A stretch of 64,000 nt of DNA. It comes from Aquarana catesbeiana. Its lineage: Eukaryota; Chordata; Amphibia; Anura; Ranidae. The position numbers and the translations under genes are program-made. How positions within the stretch are numbered: position 1 is the stretch's first letter; every line of letters begins with the position of its first letter. The stretch lies in NCBI RefSeq assembly GCF_042186555.1, contig NC_133333.1:221218757-221282756 (forward strand), written 5' to 3'. Below are positions 33,385-46,046 of the stretch, one piece after another. Below the pieces are notes generated by a model. It did not search any database. It saw nothing but the letters and a program-made list of their open reading frames with translations, and was not told where the DNA came from.

Positions 33385-33934
33385 ATGGTCAATTTCCAAG
33401 GATGATTGATGGACAGTAATACAACATGCATTGTTCAGCCCTCCCTCATCCTTTAGTTCTTCAGAAATTCCCCGATATGTGACATTTTCAGGATTGGAAG
33501 CAATTAGTGCCTGACTTAGGTAAATAACTAAATAACCCTGCATTAAAAACCAGTCATGAAAAAATGCTTAGTGGATATTTTTTTCGTTTTTAAATAGAGA
33601 TATACTTGCAAACAGTTGTTCCCTTCTCCATTTTTCTTTTCTATCATTTATTTGGTGAAAACTTACACATACCAACTTTCAAGGGGGAACAGCATACTAT
33701 GGCTTTCAAGCTCAGAAACTGTACCATTCCAGTTGACTTGGAAGTGTTTCATCTGCAACCAGGTTTGGCATGTCACAGGCCATTGTTCATAGAGAAGGAG
33801 GGCACTGCCCACCAGCCATGCAACAAAAGTATCCCCTCCAGTGTCATTTGTGGGGGGGGAAATAGGAGGACAAGCAGATATCGCACAGCTGCATGGTAAA
33901 AACAAGCCGTTGAGCCCCATTTTCACTGCCCTCC
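33385..33934. other. Unassigned sequence
   Basis: No domain, RNA or repeat family is recognised. A 97-codon plus-strand frame (33606-33899) has no recognisable features. Confidence 0.45.
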
Positions 33935-33938
33935 TTAA

Positions 33939-34371
33939 AGTGATTGTAAAGTTTTGATTATTTAAAAAAAAAATAACAAACATGTCATACTTACCTCCAC
34001 TTTGCAGCTTGTTTTGCAGAGTGGCCCCGAACATCGTCTTCTGGGGTCCCCCGGCAGCTCTCGCAGCTCCTCCCAGCATCAAATAACCCCCTAGGAGAAG
34101 CGCACTCCCGGGGGTTACCTTGTGGGCGCACTCCTGAATCCATCATTCGGCGTCCATAGCCGCCGAATGTATAACTCGCCCCTGGCGCCCATGTCATTGG
34201 ATTTGATTGACAGCAACCCGGAGCCAATGGCTGCGCTGCTATCAATCTATCCAATCAAGAGCCGAGAACCAGGGGCAGAGGGACAGCGTGTCCCCTAAGG
34301 TGAAATTCCAGGGCTCAGGTAAGTAAAACTTGGGAGCTGGGGAGCTGGTCACTGCCAGGTGTTTTTTCACC
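33939..34371. mobile_element. Probable TTAA MITE
   Basis: TTAA flanks both sides (33935-33938 and 34372-34375). The left end AGTGATTGTAAAG resembles the AGTGGATGTAAACCC end of the element at 44213, but the right end matches poorly. It is non-coding. Confidence 0.45.
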
Positions 34372-34375
34372 TTAA

Positions 34376-35150
34376 TGCATAGGATGCAAGTTGCCAAGGC
34401 AACCGGACAGGGTTGTATACTTGCTGTGGCTGCTATCCATTGCTACACAGTGCAGCAAGAATTGTACCCGCTGTCAGGTTTAGCAAACAAGACTACCCAC
34501 CAAACATGACCCATTCATGTAAATAGGACAATGTCACAACCGCTTTACAACTGTGCACAATGTGCATAGTTAAAGCATGATGGTGCAGGCTTCTAGGTGT
34601 TAAAAAATGGTGGTGAGGAGGAGGCATAACACCTCTCATCCTTCTGTCAAACTCCCTCTGAAAAGCAAATCACTCCTTAGAAGGCAACTCTAATGTAAAT
34701 GAGCTCTAAGAGTATGTAAAATTGGTCAGAGTGTGGAGGTCCTGATGCGCATGCCACTGAATAAGTCATCTGGGAGTGGCCTTATAACCAAGTCCAAACA
34801 TCTCAGTGATGTAACTGATTAAGTACCCTCAGATAACTGGGGCAAATGGCTGAGAATGATGACAGCACTCAATGACAAACTTGTCTGTACCATTATAGTA
34901 TGTAGTTTGTGACCAGCAAATTAAGTGGTCCAAAGGGTGATCTGCTGGCCAATCCTGATCCAGACCCATTAGGATCTATCAGAGGTATATGGTAGCCATC
35001 CCTTTTGTGCAAGATGATAGGCTGGCATAGGCATACTCTTATAACCCCATCCCACTCCATGGGTCCTCTGTGATTTGCTTGTGTCCTTAGGTGATGGACG
35101 ACTTCTCTCTTACAGAGAAGTTTTCTATGCCTTATTAAGTTCATTTATTT
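34376..35150. other. Unassigned sequence
   Basis: No coding domain is seen. Several short direct and inverted motifs suggest old repeats, but I cannot place them in a family. Confidence 0.4.
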
Positions 35151-35737
35151 CTCTTACGTTCATTGACGGACACAGCTGCTTCTTCTTTATCCATAACAAA
35201 CAGGGTTTTATAACCTCCTATTGGCAGTCCACGCATAAAACCCCCTCTCTGCTATAGGCCTCCAGGCATTCTGCCTAGTGTCTTCAGGAGTATGGACATG
35301 GTCTTATGCTGGGACATGTGGTCCCATAGCCTTATTCTTATCTGTTTTTTCTGGGATTTTTTTCTTTTTCCTGTGAAGATATTCCTTCAGTCAGGCTGGG
35401 CGACGGGATGGATGATCTAGATCCAGTGGTCACCCCAGTCTGACCAGCAAGCATGTGCAGACTGCTAGCTTTGCGGTCGGACGATGCCCCATCCTGGACC
35501 GGGGCGGCCAGCGAGTTAAACGTCTCACCAGGATATATATGACCGGGTGCCTATAGTCTGTGTCACAAAGTTACCCCTGTCCGACAGCTCCCCCACTTTG
35601 GTGGAGAGGAGGATCTGTCATGGGAGCCTTAATTGCACGCTCCAGCTGGATTGGTAAGTAGATGCCCCCTCCCTTCCATTTCTGGATGCAGTGTTGGGCA
35701 CGGGTACTCCCTGGGGTGGCTGGTCCCCAGTTTTCAG

Positions 35738-36600
35738 TCAGTTTAGCCAGTTTTCAGTCCAGGTACTCACCCTATGGTCCCTGCCTACATACCTTAGTTT
35801 GTACATTAAACGCTTGTGGGGGACTGTATCAAATGCCTTTGCAAAATCCAGATACACCACATCCACAGGCCTTTCTCTATCTAGATGGCAGCTCACTTCT
35901 TCATAGAAGGTTAATAGATTGGTCTGGCAAGAACAATTCTTCATGAATCCATGCTGATTACTGCTAATGATACCATTTTCATTACTAAAATCTTGTATAT
36001 AGTCCCTTATCCCCTCTAATAACTTGCAGACTATTGATTTTAGGCTAATTGGCCTGTAGTTCCCAGGGATATGTCTCGCCCCTTTTTTAAATATCGGTGC
36101 CATGTTGGCTTTTCTCCAATCAGCTGGCACCATTCCAGTCCGTAAACTGTCCATAAAAATTAGGAGCAATGGTCTGGCTATCACCTGGCTGAGCTCCTTA
36201 AGGACCCTAGGGTGTAAGCCATCTGGTCCTAGTGACTTATTTATGTTAACTTTCTCAAGTCTATTTCTGATTCTGTCTTCTGTTATTCATGAGGGTGCTT
36301 CCTGTGACGTGTTATGAAAATTAACATTACAGTCTTAATTACTGTAACCCCCCGTTTCCTTTGTGAACACTGAGGAGAAGAATATATTCAAAACTTTCGC
36401 CTTCTCTCTGTTCTTTGTAGCCAAATTCCCTTTATCATACTTTATGGGGCCAATATGTTCTAGCCTTGCTTTCTTACTGTTTATATACTTAAAGAATTTA
36501 TTTTTTATTTTTTTACTCTCCTCCGCTATGTGCCTTTCGTGTTCTATCTTAGCCGCCCTGATTTCAACCTTACATTTTTTATTGCATTCTTTGTAAAGTT
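35738..36600 (-). pseudogene. CR1-like LINE reverse transcriptase fragment
   Basis: On the minus strand 36184-35738 encodes the start of a CR1/Jockey-type reverse transcriptase: WRKANMAPIFKKG, NYRPISL and the catalytic block YLDFAKAFDTVPHKRL. Upstream sequence to about 36600 encodes the linker after the endonuclease in broken frames (for example SKKIKN-like and SSVFT-like pieces). The FADD block and 3' end are absent. It interrupts the DIRS element. Confidence 0.85.
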
Positions 36601-37599
36601 GAAATTCAGCAGTGGGGAGTGTGAGGTGTGGATACTCTGGTGCCCATGGTGACTGCCTGGTCCTCCAGCTCTCCCTGGTGGCCCCGGCATATGCCAGTAG
36701 GCAAAGATTAGAGGGTTAGTAGTGCCGAGCTCTGCCACACCCTCTCTGCCTAGGGCATTAACCCTATTAACCCCCATCTGCCTGTCTTAGTGCTGTGCTG
36801 TGCAGGAGGGGATCCTTGGAGGTGGATTGACCACCTGGGCTGTGATGACACCCCTACTGATCTGTTTTCACCAGGAATGTGTTTTTCCCCTGCCAGCAAG
36901 TATATGATGCCCTGTGGGGGGCTTCCATGTTTTTTCTTTGAACCACTTGTAGGGGCGGACACCGTTGATGAGCGATTCTCAGCAGTGTCGACAGCAGAGG
37001 CAGGTGGGTTCTCCAAACCCCCTCCACATCAGGGTGACTGTCGAGCCTCACAGCCCTTCTGTTGGAGTGCATGGGTGTCCGCGTTCTCCCCCTCAATGCC
37101 GAGGAAGGTCCTACGGGAGGATATCTTGGGGCTGCGAGCCTGATGGCTTGGTCTGTTGAGGTTTAACCTGCCCTGCATACCTTGCCAACTTGGCTATGGG
37201 CCCTGTGGTCTCCAGACGCTTGGGGTTCATTACCCCTTGGACAGGCCTTCTGATGAAGTGGACCTCCTCTCCAGTGGCGTATTTTTCCACATACCCCGCC
37301 ACCCCTTCTTCCCATGCTCTCTGTTTTGCAGTAGTGCCTTAGTGGGTATTGTGACTTGAGAATGGACTGCTGATCAGGCCCCTGAGAGGCCTGATGTCCC
37401 TGTTCTTCTGGAGGTATAATCTTAGTTCTGCTGCCTTGGATGACACCCAGATCCTCATGGCGGGTGTGGGTTTTCTTACCACTGATCATGGTGGGGACAA
37501 AGTTGTGTCAGTAGTCTTAGTTTTTGTTTTCACTGCACTCAGAGGCTTTGATGAAGTCTGGCCACAGCGTAGAATTTCCTTCTTATTCATCTGAGAGGC

Positions 37600-38350
37600 T
37601 ACAAAATGGAGTTTTATCCCTTTTGACCGAACAGTTGTTTTTTTCTTCCAATCTGCTGCTCTTGCCGACAGGCCTGAGGGCCCTGTACGGGGTTGTGCAG
37701 GTTCTGCTTCTTCAGGGAGTAATTGTTCCGGTATCTGAGTTGGAGTAGTTCTGGAGTTTTTACATCAATCTGCTCACAGTTCCCAAGATGGGCGGGGTTC
37801 GCCCGATCCTGGATCTCAAGGACCTGAATGCCTTCATGCGGGTTCACAATTTCGTACTGGAATCCATTTTCTCGGTGGTGGTCTCCTTTCACCAGGGGGA
37901 TTTTCTGGTGTCTATAAACATTAAGGAAACTACCTGTACATTCCCATCTGCAAGGGATGTCAGTGTTTCCTATGCCTTGCTATCAGGGACAGGCATTGCC
38001 AACTTGTAATGCTGCCCTTCAGTTTGGCCTCCACTCCCCAGGTGTTTTCCAAGGTCTTGGCCCTGGTCCTGCTGAGAATATGAGGGATTGCTGTGATTAG
38101 CTACATGGACGACTTGCTTCTGGGTGAACAGTCCCACTGGTCTCCCTTGAACAGTGGGGAGGTTACCATGCATTCCTTACAGGACTTCAGGTGATTTCTG
38201 ACCCTCTAGATTTCTGTGTTGACCCCATCCAAGTGCTTGAAGTGTCCGAGGCTGATCCTTGATTCAGAGCAGGCCAAGGTGTTCCTCCTTTCGAACAAAC
38301 TACAGGAACTCTGGTCAGCGGTCAAGCGACTTTTGAATTTTGAGCAGCCC
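37600..38350 (+). pseudogene. DIRS reverse transcriptase remnant
   Basis: Frames 37524-37748 and 37788-38009 hold the LTEQL and VRPILDLKDLNAFMRVHNF motifs and GDFLVSINIKE. Further on, at 38102-38113, an intact catalytic YMDD is preserved (SYMDDLLLG), followed by a degenerate thumb region. These motifs are diagnostic of DIRS polymerase, which sits in a distinct clade. Stops and frame changes separate the blocks. Confidence 0.85.
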
Positions 38351-38699
38351 TCCCTGCGTTTTTGCAGGTAGGTTGTGGGCCTGATGGGTGGCTACCTTCA
38401 AGCCATTCTGTATGCCCACTTCCGTGTGAGAACACTGCAGTATGCAATCCTCTCCATATAGAACAGGTCTTCAGCTTCCTTGCACATTCGATTTTCACTG
38501 GAGCTGTCGACGAGGGCCTCTCTTCTCTTGTGGCTGCGGTCTCTGGCTCTATGGATCAAGAAGCCCTTCTTTCCCCTTTGAAGAACTGTTGTCCCGGTAG
38601 AATCAGACTTGGCTAAGGGCCATTGGACTCCAGGGGAGGCGCGACTGCCCATCAATGTAATGGAGCTTTGAGCAATTAGGTTGTTGCTGACACATAGGA

Positions 38700-40280
38700 C
38701 GGATCCCCTACAGGGTCTGCTGTTCAGGATCCTGTAGGACATCACTACCGCAGTGGCGCATGTCAATCATCAGGGGGGCACAGAAGTGCAGCAGCGGCGC
38801 TGGAGGCTTATCTTGAGTTAGGCAGTAAAGTTTGTTTTGGCCCACCATACATATTGCAGCGGTTGAAATCTGACAGCTGATTATCTCATCAGACCATGGG
38901 TCAGGGCGAGTACTCCCTGCACCTGGAGATGTTCCATCAGCTCTGTCTTCGATGGGGGGATGCTGGAAGTGGATTTTCTGGCTTCCCGCCTCGATTGGAA
39001 AGTTCCAAGGTGCGTGGCAAGATTCAGGATCTTTTGGCGGACACAACAGATGCGCTAGGGGCGCCGAGGAATTAATACAATCTTATCTACGTCTTCCACC
39101 CCTCTGTCTGATTCCTTGTCTATTACACAGGATAGAGACCAATGGGATCCCAGTCATCCCGGTGGTTCTGGACTGACTTCACCATCCGTGGTGCAGTGGT
39201 TGTGAACTCTCCCTGGCAGCTGCCTCTTCAGGAGGACCGTTTATCTCAGGGGCCTGTGTCCCCCCTGCTTACCTTCTCTGGCTTTGACAGCATGGCTATT
39301 ACATGCAATGTTCTGCAGGGCTAGGTGTTGGCTCGGGTGGGGCGTGGTGTGGATCAGAAGCTTGCGCTGTGCACGATCAAGGGTCAAGTCTCTGCTCTGG
39401 GTGTTTTACTTCAGCGTCCCTTGACCACACATTCTTCACACCTTCCTTCATGGGGTTCTGTCATGTGGTGTCCCCTGCAGGCTCCCTGTTGCCACCATGG
39501 CATTTGAGTCTGGTGAGCCTTCCTGTGGGAGTATTCAGGATATTCTCCTATTTATGCTTTCACAGTAATTCGCCTTCCTATTCGCTATCACTTTGGCTCA
39601 GCGGGTATTAGAGTTTGCGGTTTGCCCTGTACACCACCTTATCTGGTTTTACACAAGGACAAGGTGATGCTTCGACATTTTCCGTCTTTTCTTCTGAAGG
39701 TGGTGTCAGATTTTCATTGGATAAGAGCATTGTTCTTTCTTATCTGTGTCCTCAGCTGTCACATCCTAATGAGGTGGCTCTGCACTCCTTTCTGTGGTTT
39801 GCACACCTCACATGTACCTCTGTGAAAGCTGATTATCGGCGGTCCGATTAGCTCTTGGTGCTCACAGAGGGTCTGAGAAAGGGCTTGGCGGCCTCTTCTG
39901 CCAATATTTCCAGTTGAATTTGGCAAACAATTGTGTAGACATTTGCCATTAAGGTGTGGAAACCTCCCTTCCTTGATACGGCACACTCCACCAGTGTGGT
40001 TAGTGCCTCCTGGATGTTCTGATGTCAGGCACCTGTTTTTCAACTTTGGAAGCAGCGACCTGGTCATCTGTGCACATGTTTACTAAGGTCTGTACAGTTG
40101 ATGTTTTGGCATCTTTTGATGCTAGTTTTGGCTGCAAAGTTTTACAGGCGGCTTTTTTGCTCTTTCCGGCACCCACTGGGGTGGTACAGAGTGTTGGCTT
40201 GCTGTGCTGGAGTTTCTTCATCCATGCCTATCCCTCATTGTGGCACTTCTTGGGGACATCCCTGTTTGTTTATAGATAAA
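38700..40280 (+). pseudogene. DIRS RNase H and tyrosine recombinase remnant
   Basis: Between 38700 and 39150 broken frames resemble the RNase H/methyltransferase-like middle of DIRS elements (EVDFLASRL is readable near 38966). From 39300 to 40250 pieces of the tyrosine recombinase follow. The best is 40022-40279, with EAATWSSVHMFTKVC and DASFGCKVLQAAFL, the usual C-terminal signature around the active-site region. DIRS elements use this recombinase in place of an integrase and make no target duplication. Confidence 0.7.
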
Positions 40281-40579
40281 GAAGCAGCAGCTGTATCCAT
40301 CTGTGAACGTAAGAGAAAACAGGATTTTTTGTTACTCACTGTAAAATCTCTTTTTCTGAGTTCATCGATGGACACAGAACCCTCCCCTCTATGGAGATTT
40401 CTACTTTGACACTTATTGTGACTGTCTGGAGGCCTATAGCACAGAGGACTGCCCATAGAAGGTGCCAAGTTTTTTTCTACCTAGTGACCTACTCCTGTAG
40501 GTGGGGCTATAAAACCCTGTTTGGTTATGGATAAAGAAGAAGCAGCTGTGTCCGTCAGTGAATTCAGAGAAATGGATTT

Positions 40580-41150
40580 TACAGGGAGCAACAAAAATCC
40601 AGTTTTTCTAAATCTTCAGTCATCTCTTCACTGTCTTCTACTATAACAATAGAAGCAGCACACGCAGATCGGTATAACCTCGGTAATGACTTGGGAAACA
40701 TACTCAGACCCGAACGCTGTGGGAATGGCCTGTACAGTTGCTTCGGGCAATGGATCCTCCTCAGTGTAGTTACAAACCTCCCCCGTGCCCCCAGGGTATT
40801 CCCACCGTGACTGATGCAGCCTGGAACCATATAAGGACCAGCGACATGAAAAAGTGAGACAGGTTTCAATACTGGATCAATACTGTAGCTTTACAAGTAT
40901 GAAAATCAATATCTCCATTACTTGCAGTACACTAATTGTGAAGTGAGTAAATAGTATTTGTTACTATGTAAAACTATTAGGTAGCCGGTAATGTGTTTGA
41001 GTTAATTCACTTATCAGGTGTTTCAACTTTCAGGTCTGGTGATAAAAATTCCACTGTTCAAAGTTTAGTCTCAAGTGGATGATTAGGTGTTACATTACAC
41101 CACTTCCTCCTGCCCTTTTGCCACAAGGACTTCGCTACAGAACAGTTGAC
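40580..41150. other. Unassigned sequence between two DIRS elements
   Basis: A minus-strand frame of 96 codons (40579-40869) has no recognisable domain. The stretch may be 5' sequence of the second DIRS element or intervening DNA. Confidence 0.4.
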
Positions 41151-41399
41151 ACCTGGGGTGTTCTGTATCCTTCTACAGCCTACTCCATTTCCACACACAC
41201 TAATTCATGAGGGGAATACCCTTACTAATCGCAATGGCAGAAACCAGGTACAAGGGAGCCATGACAAAAACCCAGGCAAACACTCGCTCTGCTGAAGGGT
41301 TGCAAGAGTGATGTTTCCCTTACACTGGAGCAGGAACCTATTTTAACATCGGTCTCTGCATCCAATTCTAGCTTTAGCTCAGTCATGCGTGGCCTATCA

Positions 41400-42464
41400 G
41401 AGGGGTAGAGAAGGAAGTGCCACCTGAGTATAGTATTAACAAATGATGTTTAATGACACCAGGTAAAAACACACTTACAGGATAAAAACATATAAAAGGC
41501 TGATCTGTATAGGTATGTGGTCCTCGGTGTTCCCTCTGATCCTGTGGTGGTGACGCTGCAGGGATGCTGGGCTGCAGAAGGTGGATTACCAGCCGGGAGC
41601 TCCTTCTGTGGCCATCAGGAAGAGACTAGGGGCCGGCGTGGAGCGTGCGTGAAGCGTGCATGACGTCACAGGTCGTCCGTCTGCTTCCGGGTTCGGTATC
41701 CAGGGGAGGGATCGTCCAGGGAGGAGGGCTAGCAGAGAGGTTGAGAGAAGGCTACGCGCTCGGAGCCACTGCTCCTTCAATAGGCCTTCTATCCCCTGGA
41801 TACCGAACCCGGAAGCAGACGGACGACCTGTGACGTCATGCACGCTTCACGTGCGCTCCACGCCGGCCCCTAGTCTCTTCCTGATGGCCACAGAAGGAGC
41901 TCCCGGCTGGTAATCCACCTTCTGCAGCCCAGCATCCCTGCAGCGTCACCACCACAGAATCAGTTCGGTATCCAGGGGAGGGATCATCCAGGGAGGAGGG
42001 CTAGCAGAGAGGTTGAGAGAAGGCTACGCGCTCTGAGCCACTGCTCCTTCAATAGGCCTTCTATCCCCTGGATACCGAACCCGGAAGCAGACGGACGACC
42101 TGTGACGTCATGCACGCTTCACGTGCGCTCCACGCCGGCCCCTAGTCTCTTCCTGATGGCCACAGAAGGAGCTCCCGGCTGATAATCCACCTTCTGCAGC
42201 TCAGCATCCCTGCAGCGTCACCACCACAGGATCAGATCAGGTGGCGCTTCCTTCTCTACCCCTCTCTCATCCATCACAGAGCCAGCTCTCTGAGGAAACA
42301 GCAGCCGCCTAGCCTACCAGCCTACTTTAACCATTACATTACCGGTTACCACTTAACCCTTGAACTTCCAGCCTGTCCCCTATGGACTAAGTTGCTCAGC
42401 CTTTTATATCTCCTGTTATATATGGACTTGTGTGTTTGCGCTTACAGTTACCAATACTCTGTTT
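41400..42464. mobile_element. 1,065-bp palindromic insert flanked by a 15-bp direct repeat
   Basis: ATGCGTGGCCTATCA occurs exactly at 41385-41399 and 42465-42479, bracketing this segment like a target duplication. Inside is a near-perfect inverted repeat with arms of about 165 bp (about 41542-41703 against 41795-41960) around a spacer of about 100 bp. The spacer and right arm are then repeated in tandem (about 41685-41960 and 41963-42232). Near the outer edges GGTAGAGAAGGAAGTGCCACC (21 bp at 41404) is mirrored by GGTGGCGCTTCCTTCTCTACC (21 bp at 42240). I do not recognise the family. Confidence 0.7.
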
Positions 42465-42739
42465 ATGCGTGGCCTATCAAACCAAAGCAGATTTTTCTAC
42501 AACTATATCAGGCTTTCTCAGACAACTAGATAACTAGTGATGGCGAATACAGCCATTCCTGCCCAGAGCTGAAAAGTCCCAGGCTTCTTCTCCATCCCTT
42601 TCTTCTTTACCTGAGTCCGAAGTTGAACTACCTGCTCTAGAAGCAGTAGACACAAAGGAGAATAAAGAGAACCCAGACACGGTGCTAGAGGAGGATTTGG
42701 GAGATTTTTCATTCCCAGGCTCCTATACACCTTACACTA

Positions 42740-42957
42740 TTGGGTTGATTTACTAAAGGCAAATACACTGTGCACTTTGCAAAGTGCAGTTGCTCCAGAT
42801 CTTAGTAACACGTGCAAGGAAAAAAAACAAAAAAACACTTTTGCTTGCACATGATTGGATGATGGAAGTCAGCAGACCTATCCCTCATTTACTAAGCTCT
42901 GGAGCAACTGCACTTTGCAAAGTGCACAATGTATTTTGCCTGTAGTAAATCAACCCT
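42740..42957. mobile_element. Palindromic MITE
   Basis: GGGTTGATTTACTAAAGGCA on the left is mirrored by CCTGTAGTAAATCAACCC on the right. GTGCACTTTGCAAAGTGCAG is itself nearly palindromic and recurs in both arms. The flanks are TA. It is non-coding. Confidence 0.8.
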
Positions 42958-43242
42958 TATAGCTTCACACCAAATGTTCGCCAACATGACATGCTCACTT
43001 CTGCTGTATACAAAAGCCTTTAAATAGTTGCACTTGATTCTCCTGTCTTGCCATGCCCTTCTAGGTACTAAGATGTAAAAATCAAAAAAGACATTCCCCA
43101 TTCATGTATGACGGTTAGGCTACTCCTGAAAAGATTTTCACTCCTCCGAGAATCATTGCGGATATACAGTATATATCTTGTGGAAAAAGATTTCAAAAAG
43201 AGTGTACTGTTTAGGTAGTAAACCCTGCTATCTCAGTCTTAA

Positions 43243-44208
43243 CCGCTTGCCGACCACCTCACGCAGATATACTGCGCAGAAGGGCTCGTAAACAGGCAAA
43301 ACCACGTACCTGTATGTTCCCCTTTAAGAGGCGGCCGGCGGGCGCACGGCAAGCTCCGTGAGTCGGGTCACGGGTCCCGTGGACTCGATCGCCGCGGGGA
43401 TACCCGCGATCGCCTCACGGGGAGGAAGAACGGGAAGATGCTAATGTAAACAGCCTCTCCCCGTTCTGCCTAGTGACACTGTCACTGGATCTCTGCTCCC
43501 TGTCATCGGAGCAGAGATCAGTCACATGTCACACACAGCCATGCCCCTCACAGTTAGAAACACGCCCCTAGGACACACTTAACCCCTACACTGCCACCTA
43601 GTGGTTAACCCCTTCACTGCCAGTGTGATTTGCACAGGAATCAGTGCATTTGTATAGCACTGATTGCTGTATAAATGACAATGGTCCCAAAAATGTGTAA
43701 AAAATGTCCGATGTGTCCGCCATAATGTCGCAGTCACAATAAAAATCGCTGATCGCCGCCATTTAAAAAATAAAAAAAATTTAATAAAAATGCCATAAAA
43801 CTATCCCCTATTTTGTAAACGCTATAACTTTTGCGCAAACCGATCAATAATCGCTTATTGTCATTTTTTTTACCAAAAATATGTAGAAGAATACGTATCG
43901 GACTAAATTGTGGAAAAAAATAGGTTTTTTTATATATTTTTGGGGGATATTTATTATAGCAAAAAGTAAAAAATAATGCGTTTTTTTCAAAATTGTCGCT
44001 CTTTTTTTGTTTATAGTGCAAAAAATAAAAAGCGCAGGGGTGGTCAAATACCACCAAAAGAAAGCTCTATTTGTGGGAAAAAAAGAACGGCAATTTTGTT
44101 TGGGAGCCACGTCGCAGGATCGCGCAATTGTCAGTTAAAGTGACGCAGTGCCGAATCGCAAAAAGTGCTCTGGTCAGGAAGGGGTAAATTCTTCCGGGGG
44201 AGAAGTGG
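43243..44208. mobile_element. piggyBac-type TTAA MITE
   Basis: TTAA lies at 43239-43242 and 44209-44212. It starts CCGCTTGCCGACCACC and ends GGGGGAGAAGTGG, as in the other members. The interior includes AAAAATATGTAGAAGAATAC, shared with 46840-46870 and 47217. No gene is present. Confidence 0.9.
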
Positions 44209-44212
44209 TTAA

Positions 44213-44699
44213 AGTGGATGTAAACCCAATTCATGAAATTTGAGCTGGGCACATATATCTGCAGTGTTTTCTTATCTCTCTTCAAAGCACTATTTCCCAT
44301 AGCTTTCTCCTGCTCCTTTCATCTGTTATCATCCTGATAACTTCTGACAAGTTCTCAGTCAACTGAGATAAAAGCAGCCTAAATTTTGTGTTAAGGGTGC
44401 CATAACTAGATTAGCAGTGTGCTGAACTATTCAACGAAAAGTTCTGAAAGTCTCTACCTATGAGGAGAAGGGGTGTGTGCCTTTCCTCTAATCGGCTGTC
44501 TTGGCTGTATGCCCAGGCTTCACTGCAGTGCTGAACAGGAAGAGAAAATCTCTTAACACGAACTGAACTTTCTAAAGAATATATAAAGCTGAAGACAGTA
44601 GATATGCATGTAAAACTTATGCAGGGAGATTTGTTTCATCCCTGTGTAGCATCTGAGGCTGTTCACTTCACTGGGTATATGTGAGGGTTTACATCCACT
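44213..44699. mobile_element. TTAA MITE directly abutting its neighbour
   Basis: AGTGGATGTAAACCC and its exact mirror GGGTTTACATCCACT are the ends, with TTAA on each side (44209-44212 and 44700-44703). It shares one TTAA with the preceding MITE, so one probably inserted at the other's border. It is non-coding. Confidence 0.88.
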
Positions 44700-44781
44700 T
44701 TAAATACACATTTTACTGTCCCTATAGAAGATGTTCCCTCATTTGAGGATTTTGCGGACGGAAAACTTGAGACACTCTTAA

Positions 44782-46046
44782 CCCTTTGCTGCCAGGGCCA
44801 TTTTTGCATTTCTTTTTGAACACATTTTAAAAATCATTCTATAGCTGGTCATTACTTAAAACCCCCAAACATTATACATTTTCTGAAAACAGAGACCCAG
44901 GAGGAAAAATGTATAGTTTTTTTTTTTTAACTTCACATGATATTTGTGCCGTGGTTTATGAAGCGCAAATTTTCAGTTAACCATACACTAAAGTTAGTTT
45001 TAGAGCACACATATTCAATCTATTGTCTGATTTAAAAATTAGGTTACACCAAGTAAATAGATACCCAACATGTCAAGCTTTAAATGGCACAGGCCCATAA
45101 AATGACAACAAATGTTGGTAACCTGCATTTTCCATAGGTGACACTTTAAAAGTTCCTACAACTTATCACTTTAGTGTTAACCATGAATATTGGCCCTAGA
45201 ATCTCATTCTATTGTGTGCAGCCATACATAACCTGTGTGGTGATAGCAATGTTTTCATATGTACAGTAGGGGCCACTGATGGGTATGTTTATATTCATAT
45301 GTGTACATGGGGCAGGGCAAGTTCAACTTTTTGGGGGAGTTTAGGTGCTTTGGTTTAACTTTTATTTTTTAAAATCTTTTTTTTTCCCCCCACCAAAACA
45401 TTATAAATATATCACAGGTTCTCTTTAATGAGACATCTCTATTAGTATCCGGAGATTTCATATTCCCTGCTAATGGGGAACAGATCGCGCTCCAGCAACT
45501 TCTTCCCTGGCCACAGCAGTCATGGAAAGGGACACTTGAAACTGTTATATACTTCCCTTCCGGGCTTTCTGCAGTTAGAGGAGCTCAGTGAACAGATGTT
45601 TACTAGTCTCTCTCACCTCCACCTGGCAACATCTGCTATGTGGGCCCCTGGGTGGCAGGTGGAATGCCTAGGAAGCATGGCAGGAGGAGCACAAAGGAGG
45701 AGATTTCATATTCCCTGCTAATGGGGAACAGATCGCGCTCCAGCAACTTCTTCCCTGGCCACAGCAGTCATGGAAAGGGACACTTGAAACTGTTATATAC
45801 TTCCCTTCCGGGCTTTCTGCAGTTAGAGGAGCTCAGTGAACAGATGTTTACTAGTCTCTCTCACCTCCACCTGGCAACATCTGCTATGTGGGCCCCTGGG
45901 TGGCAGGTGGAATGCCTAGGAAGCATGGCAGGAGGAGCACAAATGTGGGAGTCAGTGAAAGTGATTGGCTATTGTAGCAGCTAGGAGTGTGTGTAAAACA
46001 CAGAGCTGCCACTGACATATGACATGAGTCGGTGGCAGTAAAAGTG
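44782..46046. mobile_element. TTAA MITE with an internal perfect tandem duplication
   Basis: TTAA lies at 44778-44781 and 46047-46050. The left end CCCTTTGCTGCCAGGGCC and right end GGTGGCAGTAAAAGTG differ from the other TTAA families, but the target is the same. It contains two identical 248-bp copies (about 45449-45696 and 45697-45944). Frames there are duplicated non-coding sequence. Confidence 0.75.

Larger units (their letters stand above)
35160..40560 (+). mobile_element. DIRS-type tyrosine-recombinase retrotransposon A
   Basis: The terminal sequences are inverted: ACGGACACAGCTGCTTCTTC near 35167 is mirrored by GAAGAAGCAGCTGTGTCCGT near 40530, and the similarity extends through CTATAGGCCTCCAG at both ends. 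Inverted termini, a DIRS-like reverse transcriptase (about 37600-38350) and a tyrosine-recombinase tail (about 39900-40250) identify the class. A CR1 LINE fragment (35738-36600) is inserted near the left end. Many frameshifts and stops show it is inactive. Confidence 0.85.

Noticed and set aside
36790..37143. 117-residue frame as an independent gene
   Set aside because: It lies inside DIRS element A and overlaps other equally long frames; it is best explained as decayed element sequence.
41586..41913. Two similar 85-residue proteins on opposite strands
   Set aside because: They are the two arms of one palindrome read in mirror.
45473..45984. Duplicated 80- to 114-residue protein
   Set aside because: It comes from a 248-bp non-coding tandem duplication inside a MITE.
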